Shown: positions 1-12,460, numbered from the stretch's first letter. The stretch: 64,000 bases of DNA from Liolophura sinensis (GCF_032854445.1 NC_088304.1:16157850-16221849), one strand, 5' to 3'. Translations and numbers: made by a program. The notes: generated from the letters alone by a model not told the origin.

Positions 1-416
1 AATAATCCCATTTACTGGTACAAAAATTATTCGACTGTGACATAGTTATAGAGCCATTAGTAATGGTGCAATAGTCGAAAAGCACCAGTTTTACGTCTGA
101 AAAATATTTGTACTCTAACTTACAAACAGTTTAGCCTGTGGACACTCACCGTATTATGTCTATTGGCATGTTGAAAACGTCTCCTGGAAGGCCTTATAAG
201 CAGCTTAAAATGACTCTTAAATCTGAAATATACAGTTGATATCATTTTTGTTGTGTCGACAATAAATGGTTCATGGTTTTAGATGGTATCATGATCAGGG
301 ATTTGTGACATCAGTTATACAATACGGTATGTGAAACATGATTTGTCAATAATCCCTCGCTGAGGTGAGAACGTTAAACCTATTATTTGGTTACGTATAA
401 CTACCAATACTGACCG

Positions 417-692
417 ATGACTTTTGCTGTGGGATTATTTTCTTTACGTTCCAATACTGTAAACAAACTGGTTTCAGACAAAGAGGATTTTCTTGAAATG
501 AAAACATTTCTAAACAACACAGCAATATTTGAGAGTTTGTCTAGCCATGTTCCTGACACAATGTTGCCACTATACGTTAGCACTTACCAGGTCTTGTACC
601 GCACAAGTTTGTCCTGGTCAGTGGCGATTTCTTCCCTTTTTATTCATCCAAATGAAGCCTCCGGCTGTTCCGTGAACAAGATGGATGTATAA
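417..692 (+). other. Unrecognised 91-codon open frame present in three block copies
   Basis: This frame is open in all three copies of block S (also 16871-17146 and 27260-27517). The product is not recognised. The copies differ mainly at codons where the amino acid changes (for example Glu/Asp and Asp/Ala/Val), which argues against purifying selection. A possible 5' splice site follows the sequence TTACCAG near 590, so a captured exon fragment is conceivable. No upstream acceptor, start context or second exon is visible. It is most likely a chance frame in repeated DNA. Confidence 0.15.
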
Positions 693-3319
693 TTAACGAC
701 TCTAAAACAGCAAATATATAAATAGTTAAATCACTGAAAAAGTGAAAAGTGCTGCAGCACCTAAGGGGTGTTTCTCTTGTTAGTGTTATTGAGGTCAAAA
801 TATGACGTACATGCATTGACACAAAGCCAAGTCGTGATAACTCAACATGTGGTCAGTTTTAATATAGTATACTTATTTGCATATTTTGTAATTTTTTTCC
901 ACGAAAACAAACCATTTTAGATTTTAATTCTGTAAATGTTTTGTACATTAGTCTAATTTATACAGGGGTCATGACCTTTCCGCTAAAAGTCTCCTGTAGT
1001 TGGCCTTAACTCATTCTGGAAATTATAGATTGTTCTCAGTTTTGCTCACATGTAGGACTGAAACTCGTTTGGTAATAAATACCCAGACATGGTATGTATG
1101 GTGTTTTGACATAATGTCTTACTTATCTCCTTTTACCCAGGGCCGCGGCCGATATACGCATTACTGTTTTTACCACTACTCATTACTAATACCTAGAGGA
1201 GCTGTAGGCATTCAAGCGTGGCTAACATTCGTATAATTGGGATACTGAACCGGATATAACAGGTTTAACCTACGGCATATCATTCTCAACTGTCCAATCA
1301 TGTTCATTTAAAATAGTATATTTTTTATTTACATTTTATATTTTAAATATCACATTCCTTCTGTATCAGTTAATGACATGTCCGACTATACTTTGCATTA
1401 TCAGTTATCCAGTTTTTGATAGGAATGTGTTGAATTGAAAAATGAAGAAATTTGACGTTACAGTAGTATAAAGTATAATATTTGGAATGTCATCTGTGCA
1501 TGTAATGTCAATGTAAAATTTAGTCAACCAGGGTTTCAAGACAGAGTCCTGGGTGCTCCTGTTGTAAATGCTTTCAACTTAAAAAGGAACCGGTCAAAAT
1601 AGAATATTTCTGGTTTCTTAAAAAAGGAATAAATCTTGGTTTAAAAAGGATATCTACATTTTATAAAAGTAGTTTTGATTAAAGTATTAGAGCACGAAAT
1701 ATATATCTTGTTCTTGAGATGAAAATATATTTATAATTATTTTTTACCATTATCAAAATGTGTAAAGACGAAAAGCCCTATCAAAAGGGTGTGTGTACTG
1801 TCTCCCAATCTGAGGAATATTCCCGCCATCTGAAGCCTTGCGTCTTTCCTACTTCAGTGAAAACTGTTACCTGTTTCTCTTTGTATGAGTCCTATTTTCA
1901 TACTTTATATACTTTCTTAGTTTGTGTTAAAGGTCGTTTTGGGAATTAACCTTGCGATTATGGATCCGGGACGTCCATCTTGGTTGACTGCTGGTATACG
2001 AATGTCTGCTTCGATGCTCAGAAAATACAGGTAACCACATGGTGAATACAACACGTACAGCTATTAGAGGGTACTGATGTAGAATAGGACTTGCATGTAG
2101 TTGAGATATTAGACACTTAAGACACTTTGTCACTTTGTCAACATCGTAGATCTAAATACCAGCGATAAATGCCGATAGGCTTTAAATGCCATCAGACCGG
2201 AATTGTGATTAGCGACAATCACTTAGCCCTCTATAGTAGCCAAGTGATTTCCAAGTCTTTTGCCCTTACCCAAGAACTTGTGCGTAAAAAATCATGTTCT
2301 CTCCATCGTTTGAACTGTCTGAATCCAAATTCCATTTTGTACACACTCTGGAACAACTCTGATACAAAAAGTCAGGGCCAACATGTTAAAATGATGTCGG
2401 GTAATGACTGTTTTTAACTTGCTACATAATGTTAGATAACAAGATTTGAAATATGTATAATGAGAAACACAACACCTATATTACAATATTTTCTAGGCAT
2501 TTTGTAAAGTATTAAATTTCTTCCACGATTTTACTTTCTCCCCCCTGCATCACTTCCAAGGAAAGTTAGACAAAAGAAAGACAATAATATACATAAAAAC
2601 GCATAGAAACGGAGGATATACCAACCCATTATGTAAAATTTGTTAAACAAGTGGTGTAGTTTGTAATTTTCAAATGAAAATCTCACGAGGAGGAACGCTG
2701 ATGTCGTTGACGACTGAGCTTGTTTTTATGAGTACAATGCATTCAGCCAACATTATCAAGCGCTTAATGCCCTGTAAAAAAACAATTGCTCATTTTTATA
2801 CTTTCATAAAGATAAAATTTATGCCAGTCCTGTCGCCGAAAAACTTGACAGTATGGTACCAAGACAACGCTGCCACGGGGTAATAAGTGAGCTCCAGCCT
2901 GGCATTTCTTTTAACATTCACCATAAAAGTAGTCCCGAACGCATAATTTCTATTTTTTCATTGAATAATATAATTAAACACATACAACAAGGAAAGTAAA
3001 CGTGACCAGTGACAGTATAACCGGTGAAATACGGCCTCTTGTCAATTTATCTCAGTTTTTTTCTATCTGTCCATGTTAATGCATAAATATAGTAGCAATT
3101 TACCCGCCCCTTGCAACACCAGGCACTATGGCTTGAGCATAATTAAACAAAATGCAGTCATCTTAATTGCTATTTATTAGTCTGTCAGTGAAAGTTCAGG
3201 TAACCAATTGAAAGGATCCCGTGAAACTAGAGGGGAAGTCGTCCCTCTGTCCCTCAGATCGATTGCTAACCTGCTGACAGTGACAGAGCGCCTGCGAAAC
3301 GACGCAAGGGCTTCGCCGC

Positions 3320-3735
3320 TATGCGGTTGAAGCTGTATTGTAGCGGATGAAATAGGGCAAGCTAAAATATTCGTTGCTAACAATCAGCCTACCGTATGGC
3401 GTTAAATGCGTATAACAATATCCTTTTCCGTTTAATGTTGGTGTTTGAAACAAGTTTTACCTTACGAATTATACCGTGAATATATGACAATGTGTTTAAT
3501 AGACATTTATTACGAAGCTAAACTGACAATCATGTGCCTTCTTTCCTCAATGTAATTGTACGAAATGCTGTTACCTGAAGTAAATAGCGTTGAGCTTTCA
3601 TTGGAAGAATACTGTATATAATCTGTATAGATTTGCCATAATAAATTTTAGCTTGTCTAACATATACCTTGACAATATATTTGAGATATTGCGTGTGCGG
3701 GCGAGCTGAGAGGCAAGACCCAAAGTTGACACCCG
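3320..3735 (+). repeat. Part of block S that recurs inverted
   Basis: This part of block S appears in reverse complement at 8829-9097 (matching 3320-3586) and at about 18921-19331 (matching 3320-3735). It appears again in direct orientation at about 30362-30777. Both inverted copies share the same inner edge, next to sequence beginning GCACATATTATTTG, but have different outer edges. The 3690-3895 part is also a diverged relative of 54224-54440, in intron 1 of THOC6. Confidence 0.8.
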
Positions 3736-4610
3736 TTTTGGACCACAGCCATTGGTTAGAAACGACTTTTCAGACATGGCATGGATCGGTGTATGGTTTA
3801 TCACTGGTTCCCCCAGTGGCTATAAAACGTCGCCAGCCCAAGATAAAGAGATGAGTGGAAGTAGCCAGCTGGGGCTAACTGATATCTCAACCATGTAATA
3901 TGTATTGTTGCGTATAAGGTGCAATAACATTAAAACTATTATTCATATTAAAGCATTGTGTGGGCCATCTGTGTAAAACTCCATATGTAATCAAACTTAG
4001 TCAGCCTCCGCTATCGTTTACAGTTATCCACTGAACTTTACTCTTTAATATTTTGTTTATCAGCAGTCCTATATCTTTAAATTCTAATATTTCCATGTCT
4101 GTATGGCAGTGGTGTTTCATAGGTAACTTTGATGTTTCAAGCTGCCCTGGTTCACTGGCAAAGTTAGTTGAGGCAGAGCCATATATGGTTATAGCATTTG
4201 CGTAACAACAGTGTACAGATGCCAGACCTAACAATAGAGGACATTAAAAACAGTGACGTGTATGTTTTATACTGGTGTTGTAAATATGGAATTGTGTACT
4301 TTATTGTTTTATGAACTAGATGATAGAGTGTTCAATACGCAACGCACTGGGAATAGAGAAAGCCAAAGTCGACCACAGGTGCTGCGATTAGTTAATGAAT
4401 TTTTTAAGTGTTCGTGCGCATCAAGCGTGGCCTGTAATTAGACGATTTAGCTGGGAGGTTGTCAGATTTATGGGTGAGGAAGCCCAGGTATGCCCGGGCT
4501 ACACAAACAAGCTTGACAAGTTACTGATGAACTTTCTCACAGCGTAAATGACGATCACCGTCAACCGGTTATAATCGACAAAACTTCATATGCAGTGAGA
4601 GCAGGGAATT

Positions 4611-4970
4611 AAATGGATGAATGAATGCTTGAGGTAACGTCCCACTTAAACATTTTTCAGTCATATGACGACGAGGACATTATGTGTGTGTACATATACT
4701 GTGTCTTCTTGTGGCAGGACGAGTCCATGTCGCCAAAGTGCTGAACCCACTGGAGTATCATGCTGAAGACACCAGGCATGACCCCCACATTATACTGACA
4801 CCGGGCCAACCAGTCATGTTTCCTTGCCGTAGTCTCTCAGTGCTGAGCGCTTAGTGAGACGGTCACAAGTACCATTTTTAAAGTCTTTCGTATGACTCGA
4901 CCCGGGTTTTATACCGGATCTCCCGACTTCGAGGAGGGCGCTCTAACTATTATGCCACCGCAGCGGTCAA
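4611..4970 (-). mobile_element. tRNA-headed SINE, 9-bp target duplication
   Basis: On the minus strand the element opens with a tRNA-like head: a GCGGTGGCATAATAGTTAGAGCGC start and an internal GGTCGAGTC-like B box. It ends in a tail with TTGAGGTAACG followed by short ATGA/ATGAATGA repeats. The flanks CAGGGAATT at 4602-4610 and 4971-4979 are a perfect 9-bp direct repeat, as expected for LINE-driven insertion. The copy at about 31577-31925 sits in the same place in the other S block, so the insertion is older than the block duplication. It is a different family from the Meta-tailed SINEs elsewhere in the window. Confidence 0.75.
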
Positions 4971-5299
4971 CAGGGAATTGACAAATTCCTTGTCCAAGGC
5001 CAGGTATTGAACCTGAGCCTCGTGGATCACTGTGATTTAAAGACAATTGTAGCGTCAGTATAAATCGACTGTTTCTGTTTCTTTCCAGTTGTCTTTTTTT
5101 GGTATTAACTTGCCTGCAAGTAAATAATAACCTAGCTCAACTGGAAAGGACCTCCTATCCTGGTATGGTCAGGCGGGGAATCGACCTCTGCGCAAGAAAC
5201 AGCGCACCTCAAGAAGCGAAACTAACGATAGGTGTGAATCACTGGCAACGATCCGTACTTCATGGAAACCAGGAAAATTTTTGTGCAGTTTTTTAACCC

Positions 5300-6520
5300 G
5301 TGTCCTTTCCTTGCGTTGCTCCGCATCGTATGATACCTTTTTTATGTGGTTGAATGTTCAATTATATTTTTCAGAGCCGAGGGTATTAAATGCTTTATAG
5401 TTCGTGCATACAAACGCTGTAGTATGGTAGTGCATGTAGGCGTTGGGTTTTACTTTGACTTGGAAGTAACAAAATTGCTCGGTCATTTAAATAGGCTTGT
5501 TCCAAAGATGTGGCATGTTCTGGGCTATGGAACGACACATTGCTTACAACGGAAAGTTTAATTTAGAACCAACCAGTATCGTTTTTACACAGTACATGTA
5601 GCTTGTGCCAGTCACCAAAAATCATGAGTAAAAATTATTAAAATACGATTTGAACGGGGCTAATTCGACGTATTTTGTGACGAGAAATCAAAACGTGCAA
5701 ACTTTAGCTGCAGCGAAGATTAAACCATGGATGACGTCATAATGCCGTTCTCTTTAACGGACGTTCTCCTTGGAAATTGGGGAAGTTTTTGTCCAGTTTA
5801 TCGACACGCGCCAATTCCTTATGTTGCCCCGCATCGCTTTGAAGCTTTTTTATGTGGTTCAGTGTTGAGATATAGGCATGTAGGCTTTGAGTTTTACTTT
5901 GACTTTAAAGTTGCTCGCGTATTCAAATACTCTTTTTGCAAATGTTTGACATGTTATGGGCTACCGAAGGGCACATTATTTTTACAAGTTTAATATAGAA
6001 AGATCAGAAGGCAAAAGCTCATATTGGATAAAATTGCTAAACTGCGTGGTGGGGCAACTCGAGTGGGGCAAACCGCATTGCTCTCCGACCAATACTTTTA
6101 ACTGTAGTATCGTTTAAAGCATGACTGACGTCATAATTATGTGCCCAGCAACGGTTCTTACTCCTTGAAAAAATTTGCAAGCTTTTCAACACTTGCCGAT
6201 GGCTTGCCTTATTCTGCATCGTTTAGCACCTTATTTGTGTGAGTCAGTGTTAAATTGTAATTTTCAGATCAGACGGTATGAAGTACTTTTTTTATATACA
6301 AATGATATAGTATTGTAGAGCATGTACGTAAAGGCATTGGTTTAGTCTTCCAGTTGGAAGTAACACAGTTGCTGGGTCAGTCAAATTTTGACATCTTCTG
6401 GGTTACCAAACGGCACATCATTTATAACCGAAAGTTTCATATAGAAATGACCAGTGGCGATGGTACAGAGTACATTATACCTGTTGTCAATTAGCAAAGT
6501 AATCAGGTAAAAGTGTAAAA
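5300..6520 (+). repeat. Diverged threefold tandem repeat
   Basis: Three related segments of about 390-510 bp follow each other. Each contains a GCATCG-start, a TTTATGTG(G/A)(T)T-type stretch, 'ggcatt/cgttgg-gttttact-ttgact', 'taacaaaattgctcg' and 'gggcta.c.aa.ggcacatt' in the same order. They differ by many substitutions and indels, so the triplication predates the block duplications. The same array is at about 32270-33460. No protein is encoded consistently across the three. Confidence 0.6.
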
Positions 6521-7329
6521 TGGTAAAATTGTTCCTATATACTGAAATCAATAATAGCAAGCTACACTTAAATCCAATACAATCCTCAAAGCGAATTAAC
6601 ATAACAAAATAATAAGGTTACATCTCAAGGATATACAAGCCTCAACATTCTGATTTGTCAGGAAGAACTGCATGGTTTCTCTAGGCTATACACTATACCA
6701 ACTATTGACAGGTGTCTGTAGATCCGCTGTTGAGAGTATTGTGATAGTGTTGTATGTGACTATATTAAAGAGATCCAGTTGCACAGAGCAATGTTCAATC
6801 TTTGGTGGGGGCGGGCAATTTAGAACTAACTGCAGGTCTGAGAAACTTTAGGAATAGAGGAGGAATAAAACTGATTAAATAAAAATAAAGAAAAATACTG
6901 CATACAAACAAGCCGAAATAACTATTTATTTAAAAATATAACTCTACATATTATTGATCTTCTGTTGCGTAGATAACTGGAAGGCGCATGCGTGTCAAAT
7001 AAAGAGTGCCATGAGCGATGTCAGCCCACAGGGCTATTCTTCGGCAGATGCATGATGGACTACTGTTTCTGCTACACTTTGCAATGAGTAAGCTCCCGAT
7101 GCCATCATTACTCTGCATTTAAACACAATGAAGAATAGCACAATTGTCAATAGATACTTTTCAAAATATAAAGAATAAAACAATAATGTATATTTTTACC
7201 GTTACATTATTGTGGTCTACATGTACGATATCTGCAGAATCATTAGCCGTCATGGACTTGTTCATTTTTGTGCTCAGCGTGTGCAATTTTGGCATTGGAA
7301 GTTTTTGTGGAAGGAAGAGACAATGTGTT

Positions 7330-8030
7330 GTAAGCCTCTATTCATGTTTACAATGATCTGACTTCAGATGTGGCCGCCTGACACTGCAGGAGGAATGAGT
7401 TGGCCGAGACCCGTCGTATGTAGGTTGGCGGAAACTAAACATTCCTAAAACATGAAAATAAAAGCTTAATTTCATCGACCAGTCACGACTTTCACTGGTT
7501 ATCTGTCTAATATTTATGAAGAGTAAAGTTGCTGAGGATGTTTCTGTAGTAAGTTGAGGCTCCATAATTCAAGAGAAAAACTGTTTAGATCTGTCCTCCA
7601 CTAATTTTCTTGTGAAAACAAAATACGAACAGCTTTCTACATTGTCCGCATAAACCGTTGAGCCTCGCCATTGGTTTTGGGCCAAGTAAGGTGAAATACG
7701 CCTAAGTTTGAACCCTGGGGAGGGAAACGGTCCACAGCAGTCAAAACTTACACAGCTCCGTGGATTTTTAGGCATGTCCGTCTTTATAAGGGGATCAGGC
7801 CTCTGTGAGGAAGCATTGGTTTGGCTCTGTAGACAACTGTTCATACGGTTTTCCACATCCTGTTCAATGTTGGGATAGCAGATTTTCTAGCGCAAACGAG
7901 ATAACTAAAGGATTTGCTTCTTGAGGGATGCCGGTACAGTAAGTCTTGTTCCACTTAGTAGCATGTCTGAAGGAGTCCTCTGAGGTTCCATGCACAAAGC
8001 AATTGTAGCCTAAGTTCACTGTAACTTCCA
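7330..8030 (-). mobile_element. Old Gypsy-type integrase relic
   Basis: On the minus strand a short stretch near 7640-7700 translates to a motif like the PYW-P-x-ANGEA signature seen near the end of Ty3/Gypsy integrase cores. Neighbouring short stretches look like the following integrase region. The relic is badly broken, with several breaks, and no LTRs can be assigned. Other copies lie at about 34090-34950 (minus) and 43760-44665 (plus, in the right palindrome arm). It is a fossil inherited by each block copy, clearly older than the LTR element at 38346. Confidence 0.4.
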
Positions 8031-8828
8031 TGGCAACATATGTGATTAAAATGTGTCGCCACGGCAGTTACGATCAAGTTAGTGTACGATCGATTTGTGC
8101 AAGTGGCCCCGGATCAGCCATCTGGTAATGCGAGCAGGAGATAGAGACTGCTGGATGTCACGAGCTTTCTGAGAATCTAGAGAAACGCCGTCTGTAGAAA
8201 TGTTTATACGAAGAATGATGGTTCAGAGAAAAACCCAAACAGAAGGCTCTCTTAACTCATTTTTGAGTGGCGGGTGCAGTTAAATGACGTGAGATTGGGT
8301 GTAATTCAATCTGATGGTATTCTTGGTTAAAACCCAACTTTGTGAATACAGTGGTATCCGTCGGTACAGATTTCAAGAACTTCAGTTCTATCACATCAAT
8401 ACGTGAGACACAGTTCTGGATATATCACAGTACACTTTCGATTCAGCTCATACGTATATTGTCAATGTTTATCATGTTCATAGTATTGTGTCGTACACAT
8501 ACAATCAGTGTACACTAACATGACATGATTGACTGCAAGGGAAGCAGAAGTTATAACAGTCTATTAGAAACGTGTACTCCTCATAGACAGTGTAAACACA
8601 ATATTAGGCAAAAATACACATTATCTTAGAACAAGGTCTATTCATATAGAATGTATGTTATACACCGGTACATCGTAAATACAGGTGTGAGTCACTTTAT
8701 AATGCGGTCATTTTAGCGTTACTAAGCACTTAGCCTACAATCTTCTAATACATTGTGTACTTAACATAAGCAAAGCGGGGACTGTACCTATTAGAGTAAT
8801 ACTTCATCGCAATACATAAATCTTTTAT

Positions 8829-9097
8829 TATTTACTTCAGGTAACAGCATTTCGTACAATTACACTGAGGAAAGAAGGCACATGATTGTCAGTTTAGCTT
8901 CGTAATAAATGTCTATTAAACACATTGTCATATATTCACGGTATAATTCGTAAGGTAAAACTTGTTTCAAACACCAACATTAAACGGAAAAGGATATTAT
9001 TATACGCATTTAACGCCATACGGTAGGCTGATTGTTAGCAACGAATATTTTAGCTTGGCCTATTTCATCGGCTACAATACAGCTTCAACCGCATAGC
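8829..9097 (-). repeat. Inverted fragment of block S
   Basis: This is the reverse complement of 3320-3586. The left edge is the point where direct block S stops, so the sequence switches abruptly from direct to inverted S. A longer version is at 18921-19331. No gene is seen in it. Confidence 0.8.
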
Positions 9098-9524
9098 ACA
9101 TATTATTTGTTCTTACAGCGCACGTGCCGCTCTCAACGCACGCTTTACATCATTGCCACCAATGGATAAGTTTGTCATTTGGAGCCGGTGTGACGCACAT
9201 AGGCGTGTTTAGGCTTAGCCTCACAACTGATGCTCATTCGTGGAAATATTTAATCAATAAAATTGGTTCCCGTATCACTTAGAATCATGTTGTGTATACT
9301 TTAGATGAAGAGAATCCATGCGTATACAGTATTATTAGAAACAACGGTTAAAATGGAGTTTTTTTTATATTCTGACATCACTTCCTCCCTCATCATCGCA
9401 CCCCCTGTGACCTCGGCATAGTTCAAGATTACAAAATTTGCTCGTGGTGGCAGTGATGTAAAGTGAATGAAGAGAGCGAAAAATGTGTTCTGAGTGTGTT
9501 TTTTGTTATATATATGTTTTTCAG

Positions 9525-9680
9525 GGAGACGAGACCGTCTCCCAGCCCGCCATTTACCCTAACAGAAGAAAGATCCAGTATTTCCTGACCACATCACACA
9601 TGCTTGAATCCTGGAGATACTCCATAATTCAAGACATCAAACTGACTCAGTTCTACAGAGGACATCTTCACACTCTCTGA
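9525..9680 (+). pseudogene. Orphan terminal exon of an unrecognised host gene
   Basis: A strong acceptor (TATATGTTTTTCAG, ending 9524) is followed by an open frame of 51 codons and a TGA stop. The frame begins GDETVSQPAIYPNRRK and ends FYRGHLHTL. The protein is not recognised; it is basic and soluble-looking, with no membrane segment. No partner exons are visible upstream, where inverted S begins at 9097, so it appears to be a gene fragment carried in the duplicated block. The second copy (19759-19914) is also open and differs by one amino acid seen by eye. It could be the last exon of a gene whose earlier exons lie elsewhere, or a spurious frame. Confidence 0.3.
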
Positions 9681-10094
9681 GGGCGGGCTTAGATTAGCCA
9701 TACTGCGCCAAAGGCTGTTTCCCGTCTATTACGGTGTTAACAAGCGGCCCAGAGTTATTCCCCCTGAAATTCTCTCTCACAAATGGTATTGCTGATTCTA
9801 TTGCTGACTTAAAGCCGTATCCAAAAAACGCGATCTGGATTTCAACTCTAGACCATTGATGGCCTATAAAAGATTAAAATAGTATACGTATCACTAAATA
9901 CTTGTTAGGCGAGAGGTTTAAAACAACCGCTAGCACAACAAAATTACATCTTTATTCATGATATAATACATTCCATATGTGTGTACATATATACATGTAA
10001 GCCTACCTGTATTTAATGTAATATAAATGCATGAAGCTACACACAGGGGTGTTAATTTGAATTACTTCGTCCGAACACCCTATATAACCTCGGG

Positions 10095-10095
<1 letters not shown>

Positions 10096-10150
<55 letters not shown>
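10096..10150. repeat. (TA)n microsatellite
   Basis: Uninterrupted TA dinucleotides. The equivalent run in the second tandem unit (20334-20439) is about twice as long, so the tract changed length after the duplication. Confidence 0.95.
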
Positions 10151-10151
<1 letters not shown>

Positions 10152-10389
10152 GGACAAATGTGTCATATTTTCACTACAGAGAGGCACTGATTATGTTCAA
10201 AAATATGAGCAATTTTTCATTTAAGACAGTTTAATTAACAAATAAAAAAACAAACGATCATCATATCCCTTTTAAGCCAAAGACACTTGTACTTTCATCA
10301 GGTTACTTAAACACCGTGGAAATGATGCAGGAAACATAAAACTACGTATACAACATTTTAACTAATTGTCTCTAAAATACTTCTTGGAC

Positions 10390-10620
10390 TAGGTCTATGC
10401 CTGGGACATGGCTCACCGAGGGGGAAAAATGACGTCTACTGAAAGTTTCCTTGCCCTTCATCAATGAGATCTATCGTGGTTTCGAATCCAGACCAGGCAC
10501 CCCGAGTTTCGCAGGATTATTTATACCCAGCTTAGCCCAACCCACAGACATGCCCGCCGACAAATGAATGCAAGAATTCTGAGTAAGGCGTTACACACCA
10601 ACTAAACAAACAAATACATG
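10390..10620 (+). mobile_element. SINE with tRNA-like B box
   Basis: The segment contains GGTTTCGAATCCAGACC, close to a pol III B box. It ends in 'caagaattctgagtaaggcgttacacaccaactaaacaaacaaat', which resembles the 3' tail of Meta-type SINEs. The second copy is at about 20672-20905. Clear target duplications were not found. The subfamily differs in its head from the SINEs at 44892-49721. Confidence 0.55.
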
Positions 10621-11429
10621 ACCTCACTTTACCTTATGAGTTAGTCAGTATCCACAAATAAATAAAATCCCTTTCACCGTTAAACACTCTCTTCAAATTG
10701 CATTTTACTTCACGCGATATGTTGTAAAATAATAAACAAGAACTGCTTCTAGCACGTCACAAAACAATACTACACTACATACATATAGCGTGGTGGATTA
10801 AAACACTGGCGCGATCAAGAGTAAAATGAGATCGGCTCCTCTAAGTGAACAAGCTACAAAAGTATACAAAGGCTAGGTTATCTGCCCCTGTCCCTCTGTT
10901 TTCTGTCCGTCTGTTTTCGGTACACCCGGGCTGCACGTTAACACCAAAAAGATGGACAGTGACGATCCTTAAAGGCCACGGTGGCTCTGGCTCGTTGCTT
11001 CTGTAATAGCAACTAAAGAAATAAATACATAAAAAATATTTCATAAAACTGGAATAAGATACTTGTGTTTGACATATGGTACAAATAACTTCATTTCAAC
11101 TAAGTTTTGGACAAGTTACGCATTAATTGGTATTCATAGGTTTTTATGGCGAGTCCTTAAATAAAACATATTATTCGGAACCAATTTAGCCGACCACGTA
11201 CTTGTCACTAGGGCTAATAAATCCACAAATCTTTACTTGGCTAGCAGTTTAGTAATTCACAGGACAAGCACTGCATGGCACATTATTTTAAATAATGCTA
11301 TTTGGGAAAACGTCGCAGGACAATTGTGGAGAATTTCGCAAAATACAATGCTGTATCCTCACGTGTCATTAATTAGATATATGATACTTAGTACAATAAA
11401 TTATAACTGTAAATAGCAAAGCAACTAAC

Positions 11430-11577
11430 CTCTATATAACAACAGACAAAACAGCTGAGCATGGCGCCGGCAAAACACAGCACCCAGGCTAATGTATAAA
11501 TTCCTATGGCCATCATGACCATCATCTTATTACAGTTCCTGTACCCCATGGCTTTACTGAACATGTCCGTCACGTCT
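11430..11577 (-). pseudogene. Orphan internal exon, membrane-protein-like
   Basis: On the minus strand an acceptor (TTTTCATCCTCAG) precedes 148 bases ending at a donor (GAG followed by GTTAGT), with phases 2 in and 0 out. The 49 codons begin DVTDMFSKAMGYRNCNKMM and include one hydrophobic segment (about residues 21-46, VMMAIGIYTLAWVLCFAGAML) rich in Cys near its end. This looks like one helix of a multi-pass membrane protein. The family is not recognised. No adjoining exons are visible. The second copy (about 21714-21873) has several extra single bases and is not open, through decay or consensus error. It may be a captured exon rather than part of a working gene. Confidence 0.3.
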
Positions 11578-11756
11578 CTGAGGATGAAAAGTGAAATCAA
11601 TACCAGTTCATATTCTTTGTTCATGTTTTGCTAATATTGTGGATAAAAAGTGCTCTCTTCACACCATAATCCTTGTATCAACACTACAACGGGTTCTCAC
11701 TGAACTACCACCTGCAGAAATCAAATGCTGACCTCAACTGACATCGATTTGACAAC

Positions 11757-12460
11757 AGGCATATTCCTGTGTAATATTTTATTGCGGGACGAATTTCTTC
11801 GTGTGGTCTCTATCTTCTGGATTGACTGATAGAAAAGCTTGTCATGTCACACGATTATCTGTTGGTATCGGCAGTCATACCTTTTTATGTATGTGCAGAA
11901 GCAAATAGCGGTGGGCGGTGACCTAGCAAGCTTGATGGCAAGTGCGCTTAGATTAGACCTACAGCGCCATCTTTGATGTCCAATAATTATTGTTTTATTG
12001 AATTTTACATAAATCCGATTAAACAGGTGGGCTTAGATTAGTCATTCAACCAAGTCTATCTGGAAAGCTGAAAATGACACAAATCAAACGAATACACTAT
12101 CGCTCTTATCGATTTCACAACAGGCATATTCCTGTGTAATATTTTGCGGGGAGAATTTTTTCATGTGATCTCTAGCTTCTGGATTGTCTTATAGAATAGC
12201 TTCTCGTGTCACATAATTATCTGTTGGTATCGGCAGTCATAACTTTTCATGTATGTGCAGAAGCGAATAGCGGTGGGTGATACGTTTCGCGCTTTAATAT
12301 TCAGGGGAAGTAACTCATTATACAATGATAATACACCCCCAGATTTATTCTCCGTGTTAAAACTGTTCTAAAATGTTTCGCTCCATATCCAAACATGTTT
12401 GAGCCTTGTCACCAATGCTTTAAAATTCAAACCACACAGCAAAACAATTGCGGACCACAC
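11757..12460 (+). repeat. Two copies of a 165-bp module with unique spacer
   Basis: The module at about 11757-11925 starts 'aggcatattcctgtgtaatatttt' and ends near 'gcagaagcaaatagcggtggg'. It recurs at 12119-12275 in this unit and at 36420-36580, and inverted at about 37087-37290. The stretch after the second copy (12275-12460) also matches 36580-36760. The repeated, fairly even length suggests a short non-autonomous element or a sub-repeat of the larger block. No terminal inverted repeats or target duplications were confirmed. Confidence 0.6.

Larger units (their letters stand above)
1..8828 (+). repeat. Segmental block S, copy 1
   Basis: This stretch is repeated nearly base for base at 26845-35700 (offset about 26.84-27.04 kb), and its first 1.4 kb also at 16455-17974. 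It has no convincing gene: open frames are under 100 codons. It holds a tRNA-headed SINE (4611-4970), a diverged threefold repeat (about 5300-6520) and a decayed Gypsy integrase relic (about 7330-8030, minus). Copy 1 lacks about 210 bp that the other two copies carry (17730-17935 and 28157-28365), replaced near 1318 by a short AT-rich stretch. At 8828 the match to the third copy stops and an inverted piece of S begins. The copies look young because indels are few and long stretches are identical by eye. Nothing else is recognised in it. Confidence 0.85.

Noticed and set aside
1758-1949. Frame beginning MCKDEKPYQKG, faintly like a C2H2 zinc-finger linker
   Set aside because: The Cys and His spacing of a zinc finger is absent and the frame is short, so the likeness is probably chance.
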